A stretch of 64,000 bases of DNA from an uncultured Spirochaetaceae bacterium. Its GTDB lineage: Bacteria; Spirochaetota; Spirochaetia; Treponematales; Treponemataceae. The notes below the pieces were generated by a model that saw nothing but the letters and a program-made list of their open reading frames with translations, ran no database searches and was not told the DNA's origin. This document shows, piece by piece, positions 1 through 7,919 of this stretch. The stretch spans positions 62,001 through 126,000 of the forward strand of contig CADANN010000002.1 in NCBI GenBank assembly GCA_902789325.1, given 5' to 3'. How positions within the stretch are numbered: position 1 is the stretch's first letter; the number at the start of each line of letters is the position of its first letter. Position numbers and translations under genes: made by a program.

Positions 1-821
1 TTGTTTATCCAGGCATTACCTTCTGCTTCGAGTCTGTCGTTTGTTTCCTGAACTCTTTTAGTCATAAGCTTCTGCATTTTGTAAAGACGGATGTATTTAC
101 CAATTGAGTAATCAAAAATCAGATTAAACCAGTAAGTAAAATATCTGTTATAGGAAACATTCTTTTCGAAAAATTCCATCTGAAGCTGTGATGCTTTTTT
201 GTTTGTCTTGTAAGACATAAACACATGCACCGCAAGTACAATTACCATAATGCTAAAGCTGTACCACTTATTTAAGAAAAATCCGACTCCACTCAAAGTG
301 CCAGTCTCTGACACAGCACGAGGAATAAACAAAGGGATAATAAGTACAAGCGAATAAACGATGGTTGCAATCTTTTCGATTAAGCCTGCAAGGTTATCTA
401 TAAAGAGTCTGATATCTCCACCAGCTGTCATACCATCCTTTGCTTTTTTATACATATCAAGAGTTTCGTGCTTTTCAAGAATATCAAAATCAAGATCCAT
501 TGTTTTATCAACGAGCATCTTATTTATCTTTTGAGTAAGTTCATGTTTTTTTACCCAATTGACCAATTCAAGCCCCCAGCGAATAAGCACAAGCACCGAA
601 TCAAGACAAATCATTATGATTACATTTTTGAAAATTGATTCAAAGGAGTCGAGTCTGAAAAGTCCGTCCAGAATCAAACTTGAAAAATAAATCGAAACAA
701 AAGGCTGACCAGCAGCAATCAGTTTTACAATAAAGACAAAGGTAATATAGCCGGGAACAATTTTGTGAGTAAGATTTAAAACCTTTGAAACTGTTCCGCG
801 CATGTTTTCTTTAGTTTTCAT
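1..821 (-). CDS. ABC exporter, transmembrane part (partial, runs off window)
   Basis: The reading frame is open from the ATG at 821 to the window edge, giving about 273 residues of an ABC exporter transmembrane domain. The residues visible are hydrophobic segments alternating with charged loops, typical of a type IV exporter. The C-terminal nucleotide-binding domain would lie outside the window. The start overlaps the stop of the upstream exporter gene by 11 bases, and an AGGAGG-like site precedes it, so the two are co-translated and probably form a heterodimeric exporter. The substrate is unknown. The neighbouring LytTR/GHKL two-component pair makes a peptide or antimicrobial substrate a reasonable inference, but nothing in the sequence proves it. 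Confidence 0.8.
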   Translation of the reverse strand, partial: MKTKENMRGTVSKVLNLTHKIVPGYITFVFIVKLIAAGQPFVSIYFSSLILDGLFRLDSFESIFKNVIIMICLDSVLVLIRWGLELVNWVKKHELTQKINKMLVDKTMDLDFDILEKHETLDMYKKAKDGMTAGGDIRLFIDNLAGLIEKIATIVYSLVLIIPLFIPRAVSETGTLSGVGFFLNKWYSFSIMVIVLAVHVFMSYKTNKKASQLQMEFFEKNVSYNRYFTYWFNLIFDYSIGKYIRLYKMQKLMTKRVQETNDRLEAEGNAWIN

Positions 822-2658
822 TTGACGCCTCCTCTTTTGAAGTTTCTGCTTTGTAGTAATGACTCTGGATATCAAATATCTCGCGATACTTACCACCCTT
901 TTTCATTAACTCGTCGTGACTGCCTTCTTCAACAATCTTACCGCCGTCAAGAAATAAAATGCGGTCACAGAATTTTGTACTTGCAAGTCTGTGCGAAATA
1001 AATACGGCAGTTTTTTTGTCTGCCATCTGGTTGTATTCTTCGTAAATGCGGCTTTCTGCAATCGGGTCAAGAGCACTTGTCGGTTCATCAAGAATGAGCA
1101 CAGGGCCGTCCTTGTACATTGCCTTAGCAAGAAGAAGCTTCTGAGTTTCACCTCCAGAAAGCACAACTCCCTTTTCATCGAGTGTCTGTGTAATATATGT
1201 TTCTTCCTTTTTGCTAAGTGTATTTACCTTTACAAGAAGCCCTGCCTTTTCAAGACAGTCGTGCAGTTTTTTACGATCAACATCTTCAGGTTCGCAGCCA
1301 CAGACATTTTCAGCAATAGAAAGAGCAATCGGCGAAGTATCCTGGAAAAGTACACTTATCATATCCTGATAATTTTCCAAACCGATATCGTTTATGTTCT
1401 TGCCGTCAATCAAAATCTGTCCGCTTGTTGGTGTGTACAGACCGCACAATAGTTTTACGATTGTTGTTTTACCAGCTCCGTTATTTCCTACTAACGCAAT
1501 TTTTTCATCAGCCTTAATTTTGAAACTAACGTTAGTTAGTACTGGCTTTTCGCTACCCTCGTAAGTAAAGCTGACATTCTGGAACTCGATGGAAGGAGCA
1601 TCACATTTTACGTCATTACCGGACTTAACCACAGTATCGTTATGCTCAAACACATCCTTCTGATTCATAAATTCATGATAATCATTAAACTGATGGCTCG
1701 CATCGCGCAGATTAGCAAAATGCAATGATACGTCATAAATATAAAATGAAAAGCCAGCTATAATGCCCAGATAAATTGTAAACGTAGCTGCATCAATCTG
1801 ACCAGTAAGAACCTTGTGAATTAAAAGAGTATACGCTAGCCAGTCGCGGGTACAATTAAAAGCAGTATCAGAAATAGTCGGGTAATACCATCTAAGCTGA
1901 TAGTTATAGCGGAACTTTTTGTAAATCCGTATCATCGAATCAAAATGATAATCAAAAAGTTTTTTCAGTCCAAAAATCCTGATGTCTTTACCAGCACTGA
2001 TATTCATACTGTTTCTTTCGTAATAGTTCATCTTACGCCAGGGCTCAGAAAAACTTTCACGATGTGTGTCACCATACTTTACAGCGTGATTACGAATCAA
2101 AACATCAGCAACAAACATGCCTAAGGTAATCGAAAGAATCCTCCAGTCCAGCATAAAAATCACAGTACCGTAACTGAAAATTCCAAGAATGATAACAACA
2201 AACTCAAGAGTAAGCGTAGAAACCCGTTCTGCCCCTTCATAATTGCCGTTTACTCCCTGAACTCCCTTACCCATGATTTTCTGCTTAGGCTGAGGTTCAA
2301 TGTTCAGGTAATCAGTGTTTATGGCCTTTTTTATAAAGTCCATCATAAAAACACTGACTCTGGTATAAGTATGCTTCATCTGCATTTTCTTTTCACAGAA
2401 CATTTTTATTCCAGAAAAGACACACATAGATAAAACTGTAATGCCGATATAATTCAAAAATGTTTTTACACTGCCACTTGTAATTCCTTTAATAGCCATG
2501 GCTGGAATAAGAGTATTAATAAAAGGCAGCGAAACGGAAATCACGATATAAATCAGCACAAGAGGAATAGCTGTCGGATACCGTTTAAACATTGCCTTGT
2601 AGACAATAAACGCATTTTGAAAAATTGTATTGCGCTTTGGTTTTTCAGCGTTCTTCAT
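811..2658 (-). CDS. ABC exporter, fused permease and ATPase
   Basis: This 615-residue protein has an N-terminal six-helix exporter transmembrane domain (about residues 20-330) and a C-terminal nucleotide-binding domain. Visible ATPase motifs are Walker A GNNGAGKT, a signature LSGGETQ, Walker B VLILDEPTSALD and the H-loop ISHR. The length matches single-polypeptide half-exporters of the MsbA/LmrA/McjD class. The ATG is preceded by a good GGAGG site. It overlaps the next exporter half-gene by 11 bases, so the two likely work as a heterodimer in the inner membrane. It lies 95 bases downstream of the histidine kinase gene on the same strand and may be controlled by that pair. The substrate cannot be told from sequence. 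Confidence 0.92.
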   Translation of the reverse strand: MKNAEKPKRNTIFQNAFIVYKAMFKRYPTAIPLVLIYIVISVSLPFINTLIPAMAIKGITSGSVKTFLNYIGITVLSMCVFSGIKMFCEKKMQMKHTYTRVSVFMMDFIKKAINTDYLNIEPQPKQKIMGKGVQGVNGNYEGAERVSTLTLEFVVIILGIFSYGTVIFMLDWRILSITLGMFVADVLIRNHAVKYGDTHRESFSEPWRKMNYYERNSMNISAGKDIRIFGLKKLFDYHFDSMIRIYKKFRYNYQLRWYYPTISDTAFNCTRDWLAYTLLIHKVLTGQIDAATFTIYLGIIAGFSFYIYDVSLHFANLRDASHQFNDYHEFMNQKDVFEHNDTVVKSGNDVKCDAPSIEFQNVSFTYEGSEKPVLTNVSFKIKADEKIALVGNNGAGKTTIVKLLCGLYTPTSGQILIDGKNINDIGLENYQDMISVLFQDTSPIALSIAENVCGCEPEDVDRKKLHDCLEKAGLLVKVNTLSKKEETYITQTLDEKGVVLSGGETQKLLLAKAMYKDGPVLILDEPTSALDPIAESRIYEEYNQMADKKTAVFISHRLASTKFCDRILFLDGGKIVEEGSHDELMKKGGKYREIFDIQSHYYKAETSKEEASNEN

Positions 2659-2753
2659 AGAACCTCCATAATTTTAAGATGTGTGAAATATATCATGAAA
2701 AAAATCCCGACCGGGGGCTTGTACACGAAATGCAAAAATTGGTGCATGAATTG

Positions 2754-3497
2754 TTAAAGAGGCAGCATCACTTCTGTTGCGAAAATGCCTGGTTCATTTT
2801 TACGGTTTACGTAGCCGTCATACTTTTCTGCAAGCTTGTCTATACGACGAAGCCCAAAGCCGTGCTCGCCAAGCTTAGAGGTAACCAGCTCACACAAGCG
2901 GCGGCGTTTTTTCTCTTTAGTTGAATTAGTAACAGAAATGTATAGCTGGCTCTTAAAAAGCCCAATGTAAATACGGATAAATTTTTGTGCAGATTTGTCA
3001 GTAATTTTTTCACAGGCTTCAATCGCGTTATCCATAAGATTCCCTACGATTGCACAAAGGTGAACATCTGTAATAGTGAGATTCGAAGGAACTTTTGCAG
3101 TACAGTTCACATCAATATTATTTTTACGGGCAATAGAAACCTTGCTGCTTAAAATTGCGTCCAGACCAACGTTTCCTGTGCGGATTGCAATATCAATGCT
3201 ATCCAGATCTTTTTCAAGGTTGTCTAAATAATCAGACAATTCCTCTTTTTTATCCATTGCGATCATGGCTTTTATAGACTGAATATGATTGTGATAATCA
3301 TGCCGCCACGCCCGCATAGTCTGGTAGATATTCTGAACTTCGTCACGTTGCTTTTTAAGAACCGAGTCCTGAAATTTAGACAAGCGCTTTTCATATTTTG
3401 CTTTGAGAATAAGAATTGTGAGAATTACAGAAATGATTGCAGCACACAGGGCCACAAGAATCAACATTATTAAATTGTTCATTGTGTAATTATACAC
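2754..3497 (-). CDS. GHKL-type sensor histidine kinase (short, AgrC/ComD-like)
   Basis: This 247-residue kinase has one N-terminal hydrophobic segment (about residues 8-32), a short coiled stretch, a phosphoacceptor motif RHDYHNH (His66) and a GHKL ATPase domain with an N-box (GNLMDNAIEA) and a G-box (HGFGL). The HDYHNH type of box is known from quorum-sensing kinases paired with LytTR regulators. It is much shorter than AgrC or ComD, which carry six or more membrane helices, so it has almost no sensor region. A GTG start at 3497 overlaps the regulator stop by one base. An internal ATG at 3482 is an alternative. Its partner is the LytTR regulator immediately upstream. Confidence 0.9.
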   Translation of the reverse strand: MYNYTMNNLIMLILVALCAAIISVILTILILKAKYEKRLSKFQDSVLKKQRDEVQNIYQTMRAWRHDYHNHIQSIKAMIAMDKKEELSDYLDNLEKDLDSIDIAIRTGNVGLDAILSSKVSIARKNNIDVNCTAKVPSNLTITDVHLCAIVGNLMDNAIEACEKITDKSAQKFIRIYIGLFKSQLYISVTNSTKEKKRRRLCELVTSKLGEHGFGLRRIDKLAEKYDGYVNRKNEPGIFATEVMLPL

Positions 3498-4213
3498 TAC
3501 TTTTTAAAGAAGTCTATAAAGGCTTCGTTTAATTCTTTATACACCCCTCGCGCAACCGGCAGCGTCTCCCCGCCATCGAGAACACAGTCTGTGCGTGTAA
3601 TTCGCGTAACGTGAGCAAGATTCACTAAAAGCCCTCGCCTCAAGCAGAAAAATCCTCTACCATCAAATGCAGCCGTAGTCTCCGCAAAGCCTGCCTTCCA
3701 TTCACGTTCAAAATCCATACCCTTCAAGAATACGTAATGCCCGTGCGCTTCCACGTAAATTATTTTTTCAAAGCTGATTTTCTGGACATCTGCCCCCTGA
3801 CCGAGCACAAAATAATCTTCCGCTTTTTTCTGACCTTCTTTGAATGCCGCATCCAAAAGACCATTCAACACTTCAGGCTTAACCGGCTTTAAAATATAGC
3901 GTACTGCCCCAACCTCGTAGCCTTCAATCGCATAGTCAGGAATGCCAGTCACAAAAATAATAACAGAGTCACAGCCACGGGCCCGAAGTTTTTTTGCCAG
4001 CTCCATTCCGTTAATGTTTTTCATCTGAATATCAAAAATCAATACATCATAGGGAGCCTTATCTTCACTTTCAAAAAGAAACTGTTCGGCAGAAATATAA
4101 GTATCAAGTTCAAGGGCACCGCCACACAAAGGCCCGGCAGCCCAATCCTTTACCAGAGAACTTTCATAATCTAAAACAACTTTTTCATCTTCGCAGATAG
4201 CTATGCGGAACAT
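3497..4213 (-). CDS. LytTR-family response regulator
   Basis: This 238-residue protein has a receiver domain (residues 1-125, acidic pocket ED near 8-9, phosphoacceptor Asp61 in DVLIFDIQM) and a C-terminal LytTR DNA-binding domain (about 135-235, with the typical EAHGHYVFL and RRGLLVNLAHV segments). This class binds direct repeats and controls exporters, bacteriocins or virulence genes. It is phosphorylated by the co-transcribed GHKL kinase just downstream. The first codons of this gene and its upstream leader are present a second time at 23849-23912, about 19.6 kb away in the same orientation. The gene may therefore once have sat directly behind the lipoprotein gene that ends at 23920. Confidence 0.93.
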   Translation of the reverse strand: MFRIAICEDEKVVLDYESSLVKDWAAGPLCGGALELDTYISAEQFLFESEDKAPYDVLIFDIQMKNINGMELAKKLRARGCDSVIIFVTGIPDYAIEGYEVGAVRYILKPVKPEVLNGLLDAAFKEGQKKAEDYFVLGQGADVQKISFEKIIYVEAHGHYVFLKGMDFEREWKAGFAETTAAFDGRGFFCLRRGLLVNLAHVTRITRTDCVLDGGETLPVARGVYKELNEAFIDFFKK

Positions 4214-4245
4214 TTTTTATACCTATTTATTATTGTAATATAATT
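4181..4245 (+). repeat. 65-bp direct repeat, copy A (start of LytTR gene)
   Basis: The segment covers about the first 11 codons of the LytTR regulator, its leader and the last codons of the upstream gene. A near-identical 64-bp copy in the same orientation lies at 23849-23912. The first 37 bases are identical, followed by a one-base length difference in a T-run and a few mismatches. The two copies bracket the whole 4.2-23.8 kb cluster. Confidence 0.9.
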
Positions 4246-6992
4246 GCCTTTGAATTCAAACTATTTTTTTTCAGAGTATCAGAATATTTCAAGTATTTTT
4301 CTTTGTCTTTGGAATTATTCTTTCGTAAATCTGATTTGAAATAAAGAAAGTCAACCGCAGAACAATCACCTGTAAGTGGAATTATTTTTGAAAAAGCCTT
4401 ATCAATTGATTCATAGGAATTCTGATTTCTTTGCAAAACAATCACATTATCATATTCATTCAATAACTTCTGATTATATGCTTTTGAATCATGATACTTA
4501 AAAGGAACAAGGAATATCAAAGTATTGCCAGAAAGTTTTTCTCCAGAATTGAGTTTTTTCATGGGATCCGTAATTTTTGTTTTTATCAATTCAGGTTTCA
4601 ATCCAGCAAATAAAGCTGAATATTTTAACTCATCCCCTTGAAGAGCCATATTTTGAATATATACATTATAAACAGCACTGATATAATCTCCTGGTTCTTG
4701 ATTTGATGGAATTAGATTCAGGAACCATTCACATTTATCTTCAAACTCATTTACAAATTCTGAGAGAGTTGAATATAAAGTATATTGACTGCTGTAATAA
4801 GTATTTGTATAACCGCTGTCAATCAATTGCTTATACAGGCTGGCCGCCCTTGCAATATCACGATTGTCACCTTTTCCATAAGCTGCAAATTCTGCAAGCT
4901 GTTCTATTGCATAAACACTACCTTTATTAACAGCCTTTTCATAAGCTTCTTTTGCATATATCAAGCTGATATGAGTTCCAATACCATCTCTGATATAATT
5001 TCCCAGTTCTTCAAAAATAAAAAACGAGGCATTTTTTTTCTTACTTGCATTGTTTATAATTTCAAAAGCTTTTTTCTGATCTTTCTTACAGCCAAGCCCA
5101 TCACGATATGCCGCCGCATAATCGACTATTGCAATTTCATTTTCAAGGCCCCCTGTAATTGCTTTATCGAGCCAATAAAAATATTTATCATAATTCGTTT
5201 CTGTTACTTTTCCATTTTTATAAAATATCGCTGTTTTATAAGCAGAAGGAATATTTCCAGCGGTTGCAGCTCTTTCAAAATATTCAAATGATTCTTTTTC
5301 ATTTTTCTGAACATACAATCCATACTGATAAAGCATTCCAAGAATATAAAGAGCATAGTCATTTTCTTTTTCAGCTGCTTTTATACATAAATCATAAGCT
5401 TTTTTATATCCTTCAGGAGTGCCCTGGGCATAGTATTCTGCTGCATATCTTGCCATTGCACCAGCACTTCCATTTTCAAAAGCAAGATTCAACCATTCTC
5501 TGTATTCTTTTGAATATTTTGAAAACTGTTCTGAGTTATAGTAAAATTGCGAAACTCTATATTGATTATCAGCGTTATCTGGTGCATTAAAAACAAGTCT
5601 GAATCCATTAGCACCTTTATTTTTTGTATAATTATCATAAGAAACTGGTTCAAGCGTTTGAATCTCACTTCTTGATGAAAAAACATTTCCGCCCATAAAC
5701 ACATAACCGCCAGTCGTTTCATCAAAACAAAGTTCACTTACATTACCAAGCATATCATAAAGTCCGTTTTCATTTGCCTTAGTCTGATTTATAACTTTTA
5801 TAATTCCACCAGAATTTTTGTCATACCAGACTGCATCTGAAAAATCTTTTTCCGATATTTCATCTGAAAGATATTTTTTTCCACATGCTAAAAGCCATTC
5901 TTTTTTAGTAGGCAAACGGAAACCGAACTTTGAATAATCACAAATAATTTCATAACCATCTTCAGTTTCATAAATTGTATAACATTTTTCAAAATCATAA
6001 GCTTCACTTTTTTTGTTACAGTATTCAGCAATCATATTCAGAGGCATATCCGTAACAGCGGAAACAGTGTTACTGTCATAATTATTTTGCATCAAAGGAG
6101 CTGTTTCATCTTCTGACAAGTATTTTTTTAAATCATTTAAGTACACTTCATAATCTGTCATAAAAAATCCATCTGGCAATTCAGGCCCCGTAGAAATATA
6201 TTTAACAAAAAGATAACCATTTCTATGTCTGCTGAATGTTACAGGAAGATTCGGCTGATTTTTACAGAAAAGGTTTCTATAGATTTCTACGGGATCAGAT
6301 TTACCATAAGGAAAATAATTTTCTGCCTTTGTCCAGTAAAGCTTATTAAATTCAGCTTTGCTCATTAAAGGATAAACACAGGCATATTCTGATTCATCAG
6401 GATAATGTCTCAAAGCAAATGCAGCAGGATGAGTATCAAACCATTGGGGAGCAAAGCAAAAACTGAAATGCCTGCCACTCACATAGCCTGCTCCCCAGCA
6501 GGCATCCAGCAAAAGGTCACGTTCTGGCAATCTGACAAGATTCCACGCATGTCCTCCGCGCCCTACATTAGGGCCGCCATAACCGATTCCTGTAACCATA
6601 ATGGAATCCAGGTCAGCAGCTTTTGCAAGCATCTGAAAAAGTTCTGCATACCCCTGACATACCCCCTTACGTTTCTTAAAAGCTTCACTACCACTATAGA
6701 CGCTGTAACTTGTATCATAAGAAACATTGAAGGCAAGCCAATCAAAAATTGCGCGTGCTTTTTCAATATCAGTTTTAAGACCTTCGCAGATGATTTTGGC
6801 AACGGCTTCTGGAGAGTCTTCATTCTTAGCAAGAGATTTTATTCGCTCATCGAGCTCAGAATAATCGGGGCGATTAGCTGTAAACCATTTGTCGGTTGGA
6901 TGTAAGGAAATCTGTTCAGGAGTGAGCTGCTGGGAAAACAGAAAAAAAGAAAGAATAAATATATGAAATAAAATGATTTTCTTTTTATTCAT
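4230..6992 (-). CDS. Secreted transglutaminase-like / FGE-sulfatase-like / Sel1 repeat protein
   Basis: The ATG at 6992 has GAGG seven bases upstream. A GTG two codons earlier is too close to that site. The 920-residue product starts with a signal peptide (KKKIILFHIFILSFFLFS). Residues 55-170 form a transglutaminase-like domain with a complete Cys-His-Asp triad (Cys112 in KGVCQGY, His148 in GHAW, Asp163 in LLLDACWG). Residues about 273-468 resemble a formylglycine-generating-enzyme (FGE-sulfatase) domain, with RLPTKKEW, LYDMLGNVSELC and NGFRLVF. Residues about 505-740 are Sel1/TPR-like repeats. The last 180 residues are unassigned. It is predicted to be periplasmic or surface-exposed. The domain combination is unusual. 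It ends 16 bases before the LytTR gene and its last codons lie in the flanking direct repeat. Confidence 0.85.
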   Translation of the reverse strand: MNKKKIILFHIFILSFFLFSQQLTPEQISLHPTDKWFTANRPDYSELDERIKSLAKNEDSPEAVAKIICEGLKTDIEKARAIFDWLAFNVSYDTSYSVYSGSEAFKKRKGVCQGYAELFQMLAKAADLDSIMVTGIGYGGPNVGRGGHAWNLVRLPERDLLLDACWGAGYVSGRHFSFCFAPQWFDTHPAAFALRHYPDESEYACVYPLMSKAEFNKLYWTKAENYFPYGKSDPVEIYRNLFCKNQPNLPVTFSRHRNGYLFVKYISTGPELPDGFFMTDYEVYLNDLKKYLSEDETAPLMQNNYDSNTVSAVTDMPLNMIAEYCNKKSEAYDFEKCYTIYETEDGYEIICDYSKFGFRLPTKKEWLLACGKKYLSDEISEKDFSDAVWYDKNSGGIIKVINQTKANENGLYDMLGNVSELCFDETTGGYVFMGGNVFSSRSEIQTLEPVSYDNYTKNKGANGFRLVFNAPDNADNQYRVSQFYYNSEQFSKYSKEYREWLNLAFENGSAGAMARYAAEYYAQGTPEGYKKAYDLCIKAAEKENDYALYILGMLYQYGLYVQKNEKESFEYFERAATAGNIPSAYKTAIFYKNGKVTETNYDKYFYWLDKAITGGLENEIAIVDYAAAYRDGLGCKKDQKKAFEIINNASKKKNASFFIFEELGNYIRDGIGTHISLIYAKEAYEKAVNKGSVYAIEQLAEFAAYGKGDNRDIARAASLYKQLIDSGYTNTYYSSQYTLYSTLSEFVNEFEDKCEWFLNLIPSNQEPGDYISAVYNVYIQNMALQGDELKYSALFAGLKPELIKTKITDPMKKLNSGEKLSGNTLIFLVPFKYHDSKAYNQKLLNEYDNVIVLQRNQNSYESIDKAFSKIIPLTGDCSAVDFLYFKSDLRKNNSKDKEKYLKYSDTLKKNSLNSKAIILQ

Positions 6993-7028
6993 TTGCACGC
7001 CTCTGTTAATTCAGTTATTAATTACTTT

Positions 7029-7898
7029 TTAACAACCTTCAGATTCAAGAGGATTACCAAATTCCTTGCAGAATTCCTCATATAATAATTTTACAGTTTT
7101 ATCAGATGAACAACTCCTTCGGCAATCGTGTTCAAAGGCACACTGACATAAGGTACGCTTAAAATTATCATCAAATAGATACTTTAATAAAACACCTTTT
7201 CTGCCCACAAAATCAATTTTATCCAAACATTCAGAAAATCTTTGAAGTTGTTCTCCATTACAGCGGACATAACATTCATAAAAATCATTATGGCAAGAAT
7301 TGTAACTTTCTAGGCTGTTTGTATCTGCATTGTGTGCATAATCAGAGTGACAATACTCTATACAGCAAGGAAGAAAATCAATAAGTTCTTCATCTTTGTA
7401 AAATCTTTTTTTACTGTATTTTTCTTTTGAGTTTTCAAGATAGTCATCCCAATATACTTTTGTAATCTGATCACTAGAAGCATAGCATTCCTGCATATCT
7501 CGGATTTCGTCTCGGCCTCTTGCGATAAAAGAATACTCAATAAAGTCACAATCAAGTTTTTCTGAATTACTTATATATTCTGCAAGCTCATCACCAAAAC
7601 GTTCACTAATTTTTTTCTGTAAGCATCTAATAATATCCAAATAGTTATAATTAAAATCATCAGACCATTTTTCATAAAAACTTTGAAGATTAACTGAGAT
7701 AAGAAGCTGACACACATCGTCAGATTTTTTTGTCATTATGTGAGAAATAAAACGAGTTGAAGGAGCTTGGTCTGAAGCAATTTGTTTGTTCAGCTGATTA
7801 AAAAAAGTTTCAGAAATCTCCAGAACAATACGAAAACTTAATACAATAGGATTCGAAAGTCCTTCTTCAATATAATCATAGCGAAAAAGTATCCCCAT
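7029..7898 (-). CDS. Unknown Cys-rich protein next to RtcB fusion
   Basis: I do not recognise the family. The 289-residue protein has no signal peptide or membrane helix. Its C-terminal half is rich in Cys, His and acidic residues (CCIEYCHSDY, CHNDFYECYVRC, CQCAFEHDCRRSC), about a dozen cysteines in 130 residues, suggesting metal binding or a redox-sensitive structure in the cytoplasm. A strong AGGAG site precedes the ATG. It sits 21 bases downstream of the LRR-RtcB gene and 36 bases upstream of the transglutaminase/FGE gene, all on the minus strand, so it is probably co-transcribed. A role as an accessory factor to the RNA ligase is only an inference from position. Confidence 0.75.
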   Translation of the reverse strand: MGILFRYDYIEEGLSNPIVLSFRIVLEISETFFNQLNKQIASDQAPSTRFISHIMTKKSDDVCQLLISVNLQSFYEKWSDDFNYNYLDIIRCLQKKISERFGDELAEYISNSEKLDCDFIEYSFIARGRDEIRDMQECYASSDQITKVYWDDYLENSKEKYSKKRFYKDEELIDFLPCCIEYCHSDYAHNADTNSLESYNSCHNDFYECYVRCNGEQLQRFSECLDKIDFVGRKGVLLKYLFDDNFKRTLCQCAFEHDCRRSCSSDKTVKLLYEEFCKEFGNPLESEGC

Positions 7899-7919
7899 AA
7901 AAAAACTCCTGATTTCCGA

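Noticed and set aside
2690..2730. Terminator after the GHKL kinase gene
   Set aside because: The GC stretch pairs over only three or four bases, so it is too weak to be called despite a following T-run.
4785..5590. Overlapping plus-strand open frames opposite the transglutaminase/FGE gene
   Set aside because: They lie antisense to a well-supported long gene with conserved domains, lack ribosome sites and show no recognisable motif.
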